From Nemertoderma westbladi (lineage: Eukaryota; Xenacoelomorpha; Nemertodermatida; Nemertodermatidae): a DNA stretch of 35,967 nucleotides. This document shows, in pieces, positions 9,926 through 19,089 of this stretch. Location of the stretch: assembly GCA_032718475.1 (NCBI GenBank), contig JAUCBJ010008863.1, forward strand, positions 1-35,967, in the 5' to 3' direction. A program made the position numbers and the translations under genes. Each line of letters begins with the position of its first letter. The stretch's first letter is position 1. A model generated the notes under the pieces. It saw only the letters and a program-made list of their open reading frames with translations, had not been told where the DNA came from and made no database searches.

Positions 9926-10732
9926 ATGTTCAGCATACTTTCATTATATGGGATTCCTGATGAAATTATTGCAGCAATCAGATCAGTATACGATGGTTCG
10001 ACAACATTTGTGTTTACTGTTGACGGTGACACAGAACAATTTGAAGTGTTGTGGGGCGTCGTCCAGGGAGACACACTTGCACCATTCTTGTTCATAATTG
10101 TGCTTGACTATGTTCTACGCATGTCCGTAGATTATCATAATGATGATGGGGTGATGATAACTCCACCTACTGGATCCAGAAGTCGAGGAAATCCTGTCAA
10201 GTACCTAACTGATTTAGACTTTGCTGATGACTTAGGAGTACTCTCAGAATCACTAGAGGGAGCCCAACCGCTCCTTAGCTCATTAGAACATGCTGCTTCT
10301 AGTGTTGGTCTTTTTATTAACTCCAGAAAGACCAAAATTTTGACAGTTAACTTTGAGAGTCCTCAGTATGTCTCTGATCGGATGAGCATAAGCTCAAAGG
10401 ATGGTATGCTTGAGCATGTGGACGACTTCTGTTACCTGGGATCATGGATCCGGAAGTCTGGTGAGGACCGTCGAATACGTAAGGGAAAGGCATGGGCAGC
10501 CTTGAATAGGCTTTCCAAGATTTGGAAGTCATCGATAATTAATCAGAAAATTAAGGTCCGATTATTTAGAGCAGCAGTAGTTCCAGTACTCCTCTATGGG
10601 AGTCCATACTGGGCTCTAACTGCTGAGGACACCAAATCTTTGGGTGGCACATTCATAAGAATGCTACGCCGGGTTCATTGTGTCAAGTACAATGCACACA
10701 TCTCCAACCAGACACTATATAACTACTACTAG
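9926..10732 (+). pseudogene. LINE B1 reverse transcriptase palm and C-terminal fragment
   Basis: The longest open piece of B1, 268 codons. It includes GVVQGDTLAPFLFIIVLDYV (RT motif B region), LTDLDFADDLGVL (active-site FADD intact), the CYLGSWIR block and VLLYGSPYWALT. Motif A lies upstream in another frame because of a frameshift near 9870. The last codons at 10724-10732 come from the nested B2 insertion, so the stop codon is not the element's own. RNA-directed DNA polymerase in origin, non-functional as it stands. Confidence 0.85.
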
Positions 10733-11424
10733 GATCGGCATGCTGCATTGCAGCTGCATTTTTAAGAATGCTGTGCCGGCTTATCGACAAAATTGCACCG
10801 CCACAACTCCCTATCACCCATGACATTTGCTAGATCATCCGCATCTTCAAGGCCAGTGTCCTTTAAGATGCGTCTCAAGAAAGTCATGGGCTGTCCACCA
10901 TGCTTATTCACTTAGCCACCAAAGTACAAGATTATGCACTGGCTGGTCCTCACGGCGAAAGCAATGTCCTGCAAAGCGGAGGCGATTTTGTTCTAGTGTC
11001 AAGCTTGGGGGAACCAATGAGACACCTCCAATGTTATATAGTGTCTGGTTGGAGATGTGTGCATTGAACTTGACACAATGAACACGGCGTAGCATTCTTG
11101 TGAATGTGCCGTCCAGAGATTTGGTGTCCTCAGCAGTTAGAGCCCAGCATGGACTCCCATAGAGGAGTACTAGAACTACTGCTGCTCTAAATAACCGGAC
11201 CTTAAGTTTCCGATTAATTCTCGGTGACTTCCAAATCCTGGAAAGCCTATTCAAGGCTGCCCATGCCTTTCCCTTACGTATTCGAAGGTCCTCACCTGAC
11301 GTCCGGATCCATGATCCTAGGTAACAGAAGTCATCCACATGCTCAAGCATACCATCTTTTGAGCTTATGCTCATCCAATCAGAGACTTGCTGAGGACTTT
11401 CAAAGTTAACTTTCAAAATTTTGT
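10724..11424 (-). mobile_element. LINE B2, 701-bp 5'-truncated insertion inside LINE B1
   Basis: An antisense family-B 3' end inserted into B1. The 11-bp target duplication CACTATATAAC is exact on both sides (10713-10723 and 11425-11435), and B1 coding continues across it (…NQTLYN then IGNVSLVLPSL). On the minus strand the element runs from the KILKVNFESPQ region to the 3' UTR and a short (TAG)n tail. A 177-codon ORF (10904-11437) ends early at LWWLSE because of a small deletion near 10910. High similarity to B4 suggests a fairly young insertion. Confidence 0.92.
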
Positions 11425-11834
11425 CACTATATAACATTGGAAATGTCTCATTGGTTCTCCCAAGTTTGACACTAGAACAAAATCGCCTCCGCTTTGCAGG
11501 ACATTGCTTTCGCCTTAAGTACCAGCCAGTGCATAATCTTGTACTTTGGCAGCCTCATGGAGTGAATAAGCATGGTGGACAGCCCATGACTTTCTTGAGA
11601 CGCATCTTAAAGGACACTGGCCTTGAAGATGCGGATTATCTAGCAAATGTCATGGGTGATAGGGAGTTGTGGTGGTGCAATTTTGACGACAAGCCGGCAC
11701 AGCATTCTTAATAATGCAGCTGCAATGCAGCATGCCGATCCTAGTAGTAGTAGTAGTAGTAGCTACCACGAGACTCATAAATGAATCCAGGTAAATTTAC
11801 AATAGAGAATTAAATTATATTTGAAATTTTTTAC

Positions 11835-12162
11835 TAGCTAATAAATAGTACTAGCTAACACAAATTCAAAAGTACTAGCTACCATCTTACTGTCAGAAGG
11901 TCAAATATTTGTTCTAGAACAAAAAAAATCATAATAAAAGGCATTTCTACAAGAAAAAGTTGGTCAAATTTTTTTTCAATTATTCAATTGTAATTTTTTT
12001 TCACTAGCTAATAAAAAGTACTAGCTAACACAAAATCAAAATTACTAGCTACCATCTTACTGGCAGAAGGTTAAATATTAGTTCTAGAACAAAAAACCTC
12101 ATGATAAAAGCTATTTTCATATGACAAATATTGGTTAAAAAGTGGGTACCCATAACATAGTA

Positions 12163-12167
<5 letters not shown>
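11835..12167. repeat. Right arm of FB-1, two subrepeats
   Basis: Two units of about 165 bp, each with ACTAGCTAATAAA, AGTACTAGCTAACACAAA, ACTAGCTACCATCTTACTG, CAGAAGGT and a TTCTAGAA palindrome. They are reverse complements of the left-arm units. The terminal GTGGGTACCCATAACATAG is the complement of the left end. The left arm has one more subrepeat, so the arms differ in copy number. Confidence 0.72.

Positions 12168-12198
<31 letters not shown>
12168..12198. repeat. (TA)n microsatellite
   Basis: A run of about fifteen TA dinucleotides immediately outside FB-1's right end. A shorter TA run flanks the left end, suggesting that FB-1 inserted into an existing TA tract. Confidence 0.9.
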
Positions 12199-12202
<4 letters not shown>

Positions 12203-12853
12203 ACTAGTCTTTGCTACGTTTTTAAATAATGTTCTAGAACAGGTTCACTAATCATTTAAATATTAAATAATTTGAGTGGACAACAGTGGTAAGTGTAGTC
12301 AGTGTAATATCACTACACCTTGGGTACCCCTAGACCAAATTTTTTATATCAGTTAGTTTATACAATTATAAGATAAATTATTGATATTACATGACAGCAA
12401 AATGTTCTAGAACATGTCATCTATCAATTTAAAATTATATATATTCTAGAACACATTTTGTTGTTGTAGGACATTTTATATAAAAAAAAACATAATTATT
12501 TTAAACTAGCTAATTTTTTCTACGTTTTTGCTCTGGAACATGTAAATGAAGGTTATAGAACACATATTTTGTTCTAGAACATTTTTTCGATAAAAAAAAT
12601 AGTAGTCCTAAGGGGATTGTTATACGGTATGGTTCAGTATGCGTACACCCCCACCAATTTTTTTTGGGAACAGTTCCGTATAGCACTACATTTTATAATA
12701 TAAATCATTGTTGCCATGGAACATTGTACAGTTCTAGAATATGACAGAATAGGCCTACATGTAGAGGCAACAGATAAGAAAGGAAAATTAAACGGATTCC
12801 ATGAGATATTAAAGGCCAACAAAAGCCATTACCCAATGGATAAATAAACTAAT
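12199..12853. other. AT-rich spacer with recurrent TTCTAGAA palindromes
   Basis: No gene is visible. The palindrome GTTCTAGAAC or close variants occurs at about 12232, 12401, 12444, 12571 and 12733. Near 12669-12695 lies GTTCCGTATAGCACTACATT, a dispersed motif also found in the complement at 18375-18464 and, slightly changed, at 25745-25765. Short ORFs here look random. Confidence 0.5.
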
Positions 12854-12855
12854 TA

Positions 12856-13714
12856 CACCATGACTCGTAATATAGTTTCATTCTCTGATGACACGGAACC
12901 CCCCCCCCCCCCCCCCCCCCCCAGATTTTGCTACAAATCTTTATCATATTGCTTGAAATTTGAAAAGCCGGAATTTTCGATTTTGCTTTACATTTTTTTT
13001 AGAGGCGTTTTAAAAAAGTGTCTTTTGCGAAATCGCACCCTCCATATCGTGGCCATTCTTCGCATTAGTCGTAATTTTATCATATCATTAGAACGCTTGC
13101 GTTGCAAGCATTCTAAATATGTAACAATGTTTGAATTTCGTTGTGAAACAGCTGAGATATAGGCGTTCAAAGATTGCAAGAATTATTGTTCGCTGAAAGC
13201 CATTTATTCTACTTAATAAATAACACGATGTTCTGGAACAATTTTTTAAGTATGAAAGCTACACACTAGATGTATTGGATAGGGATTTCGCTTTTGCCTA
13301 CCAACTCATAAAATAAATAACACGTTCTAGAACATCGTGTATTTATTAAATAGAATAAATGGCCTGCAGCGAACAATAATTCTTGCAATCTCTGAACGCC
13401 TATATCTCAGCTGTTTCTCAACGAAATTCAGATATTTTTACATATCCTGAATCGTTGCAACGCAGGATTCCTAATGATATGATTACGACTAATGTGAAGA
13501 ATGGTCACGATACGGAGGGTGCGATTTTGCAAAAGTTAAAGCGCCTATAATAAAAATTTAAAGGCCAAATCGAAATTCCGGCTTCATGGTAACAACCACG
13601 GTGAGTTGAACTAGTAGTGTTTCAAATTTCATGCAATATGATAAAGATTTATAGAATAATCCGGGGGGGGGGGGGGGGGGGGGGTCCGTGTCATCAGAAA
13701 ATGACACTATATTA
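12856..13714. mobile_element. Small inverted-repeat element, copy 2, with both long arms
   Basis: The left end CACCATGACTCGTAATATAG matches copy 1 and follows TA. A C-tract (12899-12922) follows the terminal repeat, and a G-tract (13663-13684) precedes the right terminal repeat GTCCGTGTCATCAGAAAATG. The left half (to about 13335) and right half (13340 on) are long inverted repeats of one another: GCCATTTATTCTA...GATTGCAAGAATTAT is answered by its complement around 13350-13395. The outermost right ~12 bp (expected CGGGTCATGGTG) are missing and replaced by three direct copies of about GACACTATATTA. No transposase. Confidence 0.78.
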
Positions 13715-13893
13715 GACACTATATTAGACACTATACTATATTATTATATTATACTATATTGTACTGTAGTTACATCGGTATACAAAAGTTCTGTATTCAA
13801 TATAAATTTAAAAGTATTCAGAAATTTATTTTAAAATTAGATTATTTAAATTTACTAGCTATTATAAAATTAAAAAAACCAGCCTAAAACAAT
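13715..13893. repeat. Left flank of FB-2: part of a dispersed repeat
   Basis: From about 13806 this matches 34203-34290 (TTTAAAAGTATTCAGAAATT, TTAAATTTACTAG and AAAAAAAC(T/C)AGC). It is the left part of the repeat into which FB-2 inserted; the right part resumes at 18278. Confidence 0.6.
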
Positions 13894-13895
13894 TA

Positions 13896-14471
13896 GTACG
13901 GGCTCTGACGGCGTTAAGCGCAATACCTTCGGAAAATTAACGAGACTATTATTTTTGGATGGAGGACCATGTTAGACGTCAGAACACAGTTGGTGATCGG
14001 TATAGCTAATTTGCATTCTAGAACTACAGGCCAAAAACAAGCTAGCTAGCCGACCCCTACCTAACTCTATGTTGGGCCCTCTGGTTGAATATAAATGCAA
14101 TCATTTTTTTCAATTGAACAGTTTTCTTATAGAGGGAAGACCGGCGATTAATTTAAATACAAATATATCGCCACTTTTATTTTTTAAATGCGATAAATTT
14201 ACATGAGAACAAAATACATTCACTTTTTTTAAGAATCCAACATTTACATTAACTGCCATAAAATGTAGCTACTTTGGTTTAACACGTTCAAACATGTATC
14301 AAAATTTGCGCTAATTATATCTGCATTCACCCATGCAACTCATTTTGGATGAGTACTAAATCCTCCTAGTCAATTAGCCCGATTATTATCGGGGAAACGA
14401 TAATCAGAGAATATTCAGAGAAAGTATACTCTCTGACATTTGGAAATATTTACTACAGTTACTAAGGTAAC
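13896..14471. repeat. Left terminal inverted repeat of FB-2
   Basis: It pairs with 17702-18275. It contains the palindromic segment GATTATTATCGGGG-AAACGATAATC near 14380-14405, and one GCTAGCTAGC. Differences from the right arm are mostly single bases, so the arms have either been homogenised or formed recently. Confidence 0.9.
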
Positions 14472-15112
14472 TAACTATTCTGTGAACGGCACTCCCTTAC
14501 TGTACATGTATTACCTGGCGTTGTGTAGTTTCCAGGCGACTGACTGTATACACTAAACACGCAGGCACAATCAAGTCGTTTTAAAGCAGCCCCCTGTGTT
14601 TTTTTTTAATAAGAGTTAGTAGTTTACAGTATGTACCGCCGATGTTCTTAAAAATTTAGCAAATCCCGCAAGGTATTGCGAATTAGTGATTTCGAAATGC
14701 CAACAGAACTAAAAGACTGCGGGCCCAAACTCACAAAAAGTGGCCAAAAACGTTTCCCAAACGATTCGACTTAATTTTAGAATGAAATTTTTTTTGGAAC
14801 CTAGTAAAGTTATATATATTTTTGAAGATAATTTTATGGTCCAACAGATACACAAAAAATCATGCTGCCACTACGACTTTGAAAGATTTTACAGACCTTT
14901 TAGTACTAAAAAATGCAGGTTTTTCAATTGTCCAAAAAAGTTCATTGCATTGGGGGGGATGTATTTTGACATCTACTGGGTGTATTTCAACAAGTTATAG
15001 CTCATTTTAAAGCTAAATAATAGAGGAATGCAATTGAATAACTTCCAAATTGTTTTATTGATATCATATTTAAATAAAACAATAGATAATATACCCCTAT
15101 TTTTGTCAATTA
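14472..15112. other. FB-2 interior, left part
   Basis: AT-rich interior DNA. ORFs at 14740-15000 and 14822-15010 are short and overlap each other in different frames, with no recognisable domain. No convincing gene. Confidence 0.4.
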
Positions 15113-15605
15113 CTTGTCCCAAACGGTAACAACTGAATTCACCAATAGGTTTTTATTTGGATTCTATAAACTAAATTCTTATTTGAAAGGAAAATCTTCA
15201 AGAAGTGGAATGTTCCAGATTTTACGAAAAAATACTAAACACAACCAGAGATATGGCTGGTTTTATACGTGCGAGTCGATTATGTCAATTAGGATTGTCC
15301 CATGTGTAACACCAAGTGCACTGCTTTACCATGCTCTAGAATCAGTTCTAACAAACTTGATATTAAGATTCAAATATCAGAAGATAGCCAAGTTCTTGGT
15401 CTTTTGCGTGAGTAATCATTTGTTGCAACAATTGACTATGGAATAGACTTTAGTTGCTTTTACATTTATCAGCATGAGCTTTGTCCCACCTGTAACAAAA
15501 GCCTGTAACACAAAAAATCGTTACAAGGCGGGACGTCCCACATGTAACATGTAAATCGAATAATTTTGGGCTACAGAATGGGACATGTCTTACCTGTAAC
15601 ACTTT
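15113..15605 (+). other. Cluster of five TGTCCCANNNGTAAC motifs in FB-2
   Basis: Close matches begin at about 15115, 15296, 15482, 15534 and 15587. Several would read Cys-Pro-x-Cys-Asn in one frame (for example CPMCNTKCTALPC near 15297 and CPTCNK near 15482). The frames are not continuous between copies. It could be a decayed cysteine-rich coding region or a repeated binding motif inside the element. I do not recognise a family. Confidence 0.4.
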
Positions 15606-16004
15606 AGTAGTGCAGACTTTATAATATTGATAGGACTGTAGGTCATGCACACAGAACAGCACTATTAACTGTGAATTGGTACTTACCTACCTACAGTTGT
15701 ACCGGTAACAGTAACAGTGCTGCCTCTTTATTGCGTTTGATTCGAAGTTATTGGATCTACAGATCTGCGCAGTGCATAGAGTTTACTGTTGACTACTAAA
15801 CAAACTAATCCTAACCAGAACCAGTTATAAGACACTGATACAGACACTATGTGACTACGGTATAGAATAGAGACCACATTTCATTACTTATTATTAGACA
15901 TCAGTTTGCCGTTCCGGTATCAAGATACTGATAGTAAATAAAAATAGGGACTAATAATACTGATCTGTCTTATATGGAATGCGGTCCATCTTAGATCTAT
16001 CTTC

Positions 16005-16240
16005 TGCGATTGGGAGAGGGAGATTGGGAGCTCCGTGAGGGGAGCAGTTAGAGGTGGGGGGGGGGGGGAATAGAGGTCTAGGGGAGCAGTTGGAGGTGTG
16101 AGGGGAAAGGTAGAGGTGCAAGTGGACCAGTTGGAGGAGCGAGAGGACTAGTTAGTGCGAGAGCAGTAGGTAGAGGTGCGAGAGGAGAATGGGAGGAATT
16201 GTGGAGGGTGTGGGAGACAGGGTGAGAAGTACATGAGGTC
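16005..16240. repeat. G/A-rich degenerate ~20-bp tandem repeat
   Basis: Loose units such as GGGGAGCAGTTGGAGGTG and AGAGGTGCGAGAGGA recur every ~20-22 bp and include a run of about 12 G near 16057. The minus strand is proline-rich in one frame (SPLAPLPTALALTSPLAPP) but is stopped and shifted. It is either an expanded simple repeat or the relic of a proline-rich coding segment. G runs could form quadruplexes. Confidence 0.5.
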
Positions 16241-16417
16241 CTCATCATCGACTTACTGGGGGTAGGTCAAACAAAATTTCCAAAAAAGTTAATTCTTCAA
16301 GGACAAAACTGGTCTACAATATGATCGAAAGATCGGACTTTGGTAAAATTATTTCTAAGCATTTTAGAATGAAACTTGTCAATGAAACTTGAAATTTTAG
16401 GATGACACTTGTCAACA

Positions 16418-16692
16418 ATGCCCCCTTGTAAAAGAGTACTTAGTCTCCATATAAAACGAGCCAACTATGTTGCTTACCTCTGGAAAGCATCACTAAATAA
16501 TATTATCGCGATAAATAGATTCACAGACCATGGCTGGAATGATGATGGATCCATCCACTGGTAGGATGAGTATTTATTTCCCTTATGACATCAGCAATAT
16601 TTTGATAAATTGTGACGAGGAACAAGAAGGCGGCAAAGATAATGGCTGGCGAAGATAGTGAAACGAGCGATGAGGATGAAGCAAGTGATTAG
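16418..16692 (+). pseudogene. Decayed transposon-type ORF remnant in FB-2
   Basis: Three adjoining frames read as one protein end. Frame one (16418-16564) gives PPCKRVLSLHIKRANYVAY, then LWKASLNN and FTDHGWNDDGSIHW, ending at TAG. Frame two (from 16584) gives YDISNILINCDEEQEGG. Frame three ends SETSDEDEASD before TAG at 16690-16692. The pattern of a PPxK-like start, LHIKRANYxAxLWK, then HGW and an acidic C-terminus resembles the C-terminal part of a large, poorly named family of transposon-associated proteins common in invertebrate genomes; this is from memory of the pattern, not a search. Upstream parts of that protein are not recognisable here. Two frameshifts and one stop make it inactive. 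Confidence 0.45.
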
Positions 16693-17701
16693 TTTAGGAC
16701 AACTTTCATGATTCATTTGGCATTATTGCCAATGCATTTACATTATACTGTATTAGTAGTAATATATTATATTTATTGATAATTACTAAAATTAAATAGT
16801 TAAATAAGCAGCAAAGTTCTGGCGACAAGGCAAAAAGGCTCTGCAAATCTGATTGCACTACCGGATGCTAAACTTACTACGTATATGTGGAGACATACTG
16901 TAGGACAGTGAAGTAGAACATGATGTTCGTCCTGTACAGCTCAGTTGTCGCACTGACAGACTAATGAAGAATTCTAATGAAGAATTAAGTAACTTATAAC
17001 CAGGAGTGTTTGCATTCTTACATAATTTGAATATACAGTGGAAAGGAATATCCATCCATATCTATGTTCTTAAGCATTTATGTAATAAAATTTTTCATAG
17101 GCTTAAGAATACGTTACCTTAATGGTGGAACCCCCAATTAGACTAAACAGAGTTCTATAAGAATTTGTACACGGACATTTAATAGTATTTTACCATCCTA
17201 CACGCCTTCCAATGTTGATATATTTATTACCTTACAGAAAACTATATAAGATATTACTTTTCCTTTAATACACTCGATTTACTGATATACCTACTTACTT
17301 ATATTGTAATATATTCATTGATTGCATGGCATTTCTGTTCTGTACGTTTCGTTTATGGCAAATTATATTCCCTCTGGTAAACAAAATTTGTTGCTGTTAA
17401 ATAAATAATTACAATTATATTGAAGAAATGACAATTTATTTTAGTAAATATTATTTTCCTAATTGCTAAGAATATTATAATATATAAGCTACTGTAGTAG
17501 AAAAGTTTGAAAGCGAAAGTATAAATTCTGACTCTCAGAATATCAGTTCCATCTTTGTATTATTTTTAGAAGAATTTGCAACGATCTGTGACTCAGTTTA
17601 TGTATAAGCGCATGAATTTTGTATAATACATTAAAAAACAATTAATATAATGTAAGGAATCGCCTACACTGGTACACAACATAGGCCTACAGTACATATA
17701 G
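16693..17701. other. FB-2 interior, right part
   Basis: AT-rich sequence without a credible ORF or RNA gene. One 65-codon minus-strand ORF at 16858-17055 has no recognisable feature. Confidence 0.4.
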
Positions 17702-18275
17702 TTGCCTAGTAACTGTAGTAAATATTTCCAAATGTCAGAGAGTATACTTTCTCTGAAAATTCTCTGATTATCGTTTCCCCGATAATAATCTGGCTAATTG
17801 ACTAGGAGGATTTAGTACTCATCCAAAATGAGTTGCATGGGTGAATGTAGAAATAATTAGCGCAAATTTTGATACATGTTTGAACGTGTTAAACCAAAGT
17901 AGCTACATTTTATGGCAGTTAATGTAAATGTTGGATTCTTAAAAAAAGTGAAAGTATTTTGTTCTCATGTAAATTTATCGCATTTAAAAAATAAAAGTGG
18001 CGATATATTTGTATTTAAATTAATCGCCGGTCTTCCCTCTATAAGAAAAATGTTCAATTGAAAAAAATGATTGCATTTATATTCAACCAGAGGGCCCAAC
18101 ATAGAGTTAGGTAGGGGTCGGCTAGCTAGCTTGTTTTTGGCCTGTAGTTCTAGAATGCAAATTAGCTATACCGATCACCAACTGTGTTTTGACGTCTAAC
18201 ATGGTCCTCCATCCAAAAATAATAGTCTCGTTAATTTACCGAAGGTATTGCGCTTAACGCCGTCAGAGCCCGTAC
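17702..18275. repeat. Right terminal inverted repeat of FB-2
   Basis: Reverse complement of 13896-14471, ending in CGCCGTCAGAGCCCGTAC before the TA duplication. Similarity with the left arm extends to the last base before TA on both sides. Confidence 0.9.
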
Positions 18276-18277
18276 TA

Positions 18278-19089
18278 AATATACTTTTTATTTTATTTAT
18301 GTTTTAGAATAGTATATAATCTATTGTTCTAGAATTCTTCAACGTTGCTATAGTAACAATGGTATACGTTTTAAAAATGTAGTGCTATACGGAACTCTAT
18401 CCTAGAAATGTAGTGCTATACGGAAATTCTATCCTAGAAATGTAGTGCTATACGGAACTCTCGCCATCTTCCATTCGTGACAACTCAATAATGAGTCTCC
18501 AAAGACTTAATAGAATTTGTTAAATACGAACACCCATTGTAAAGTACCAGTTGCTTTTTTATTAGTAAAAGAGCCTTTGTATAATAGAAATCGAAATATA
18601 CAGTGACTATAATTAAAATAAAATCACTAGTTACAATTGACTAATACTAGCATCAACCACGAAAATTAATCCTGAACAGGTAATGAGACTAATGCGAATA
18701 TGTATTCTAGAACAAATACCAATAGCCGTAAATTGTTATTAAAAAGGCAGAACAATGGTGACATGGGATACGCACTAGTACCACGGAGCTCACGTCATAA
18801 ATATTCTGGAATTAAATATTGGTCATAGAATATGATTCGTTGTTCAAATTTTCAGCTACCACGTTTTCGTACAATAATTTAAAAAAATAGGAAATAAAAA
18901 AATTGTCTAGAACTATTTGTATCTAGACTATTAATTATGATTAAAAAAATTCATAGCCAGAAAGTTTTATCTGAATCATTACCGGTACCAAGTTTTTCTT
19001 GAAGCAGAACTATCCGAGTATTTCCCAGGATATGTTGTATGAATATAATATTTGAAACATAGGCCTACATATTTTACGAGTCTAGTAAT
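18278..19089. other. Right half of the FB-2 target repeat and spacer before LINE C
   Basis: The first ~150 bp continue the dispersed repeat seen at 34303-34430 (TTTTTATTTTATTTATGTT, TCTTCAACGTTGC). It contains the 31-bp triplicate listed separately. From about 18480 to 19089 nothing recognisable is seen apart from scattered TTCTAGAA-like palindromes. The 5' boundary of LINE C is not sharp here. Confidence 0.5.
18375..18464. repeat. Triplicated 31-32-bp unit AAATGTAGTGCTATACGGAA...
   Basis: Three tandem units start at 18375, 18406 and 18438, each AAATGTAGTGCTATACGGAA followed by CTCTATCCTAG or a variant. The same core occurs singly in complement at about 12669-12693 and 25745-25765, so it belongs to a dispersed family. 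Confidence 0.85.

Larger units (their letters stand above)
8455..11759 (+). mobile_element. LINE B1, 5'-truncated, decayed, split by LINE B2
   Basis: A family-B non-LTR retrotransposon flanked by an 11-bp target duplication with one mismatch: TAGCTACCAAG (8444-8454) and TAGCTACCACG (11760-11770). It starts inside the endonuclease domain (GIGLLMNPTAHAALNK, near 8490-8537). About 100 bp carrying the GDFNA catalytic block, present in B3, is deleted at about 8680. RT coding appears at 9588-9880 (FRGISLILIAAKLYNR and NQNGFRKGRGT) and, after a frameshift, 9926-10723 (GVVQGDTLAPFLF, catalytic DFADD, LLYGSPYW). The 3' part resumes after B2 at 11425 and ends in a (TAG)n tail at 11742-11759. Several frameshifts make it inactive. 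Confidence 0.9.
7671..12167. mobile_element. Foldback element FB-1 with tandem-subrepeat arms, loop filled by LINEs
   Basis: Both ends carry the inverted sequence GGCATTACTATGTTATGGG followed by TACCCAC (left from 7671, right complement ending at 12167). The arms continue inward as related ~150-170-bp subrepeats rich in TAGCTAG, TAGCTACC and GTTCTAGAAC. Flanks are TA-rich (ATATATATA on the left, a long (TA)n on the right), so an exact target duplication cannot be read, but insertion at TA fits. The original loop is about 8180-8454 plus 11760-11835 and has no recognisable gene. LINE B1 with nested B2 occupies the rest. No transposase is visible, so it is non-autonomous or decayed. Confidence 0.72.
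13896..18275. mobile_element. FB-2: 4.4-kb element with 575-bp terminal inverted repeats and TA duplication
   Basis: The terminal sequence GTACGGGCTCTGACGGCG begins at 13896, and its complement ends at 18275. The inverted arms extend about 575 bp (13896-14471 and 17702-18275) with only scattered differences. TA flanks both ends (13894-13895 and 18276-18277). The surrounding repeat exists without the element at 34203-34430, where the target TA is at 34301-34302. The interior has a decayed ORF remnant (16418-16692), a repeated CPxCN-coding motif cluster and a G-rich tract. No complete transposase is readable. Long arms and TA targeting exclude most simple MITEs; the superfamily is unassigned. 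Confidence 0.85.

Noticed and set aside
12860-13162. ORF with polyproline at the start of the small inverted-repeat element
   Set aside because: The proline run is a homopolymer C tract inside the terminal repeat; the rest is arm sequence with no conserved frame in copy 1.
15114-15446. 110-codon ORF inside FB-2
   Set aside because: It begins at TTG, not ATG, and crosses the repeated TGTCCCANNNGTAAC motifs out of the CPxCN frame.
13896-18275. FB-2 as a Polinton/Maverick, because outer bases read AG...CT and the inverted repeats are long
   Set aside because: It is only 4.4 kb, shows no polymerase B, integrase, ATPase or capsid gene, and the target duplication is TA instead of 6 bp.
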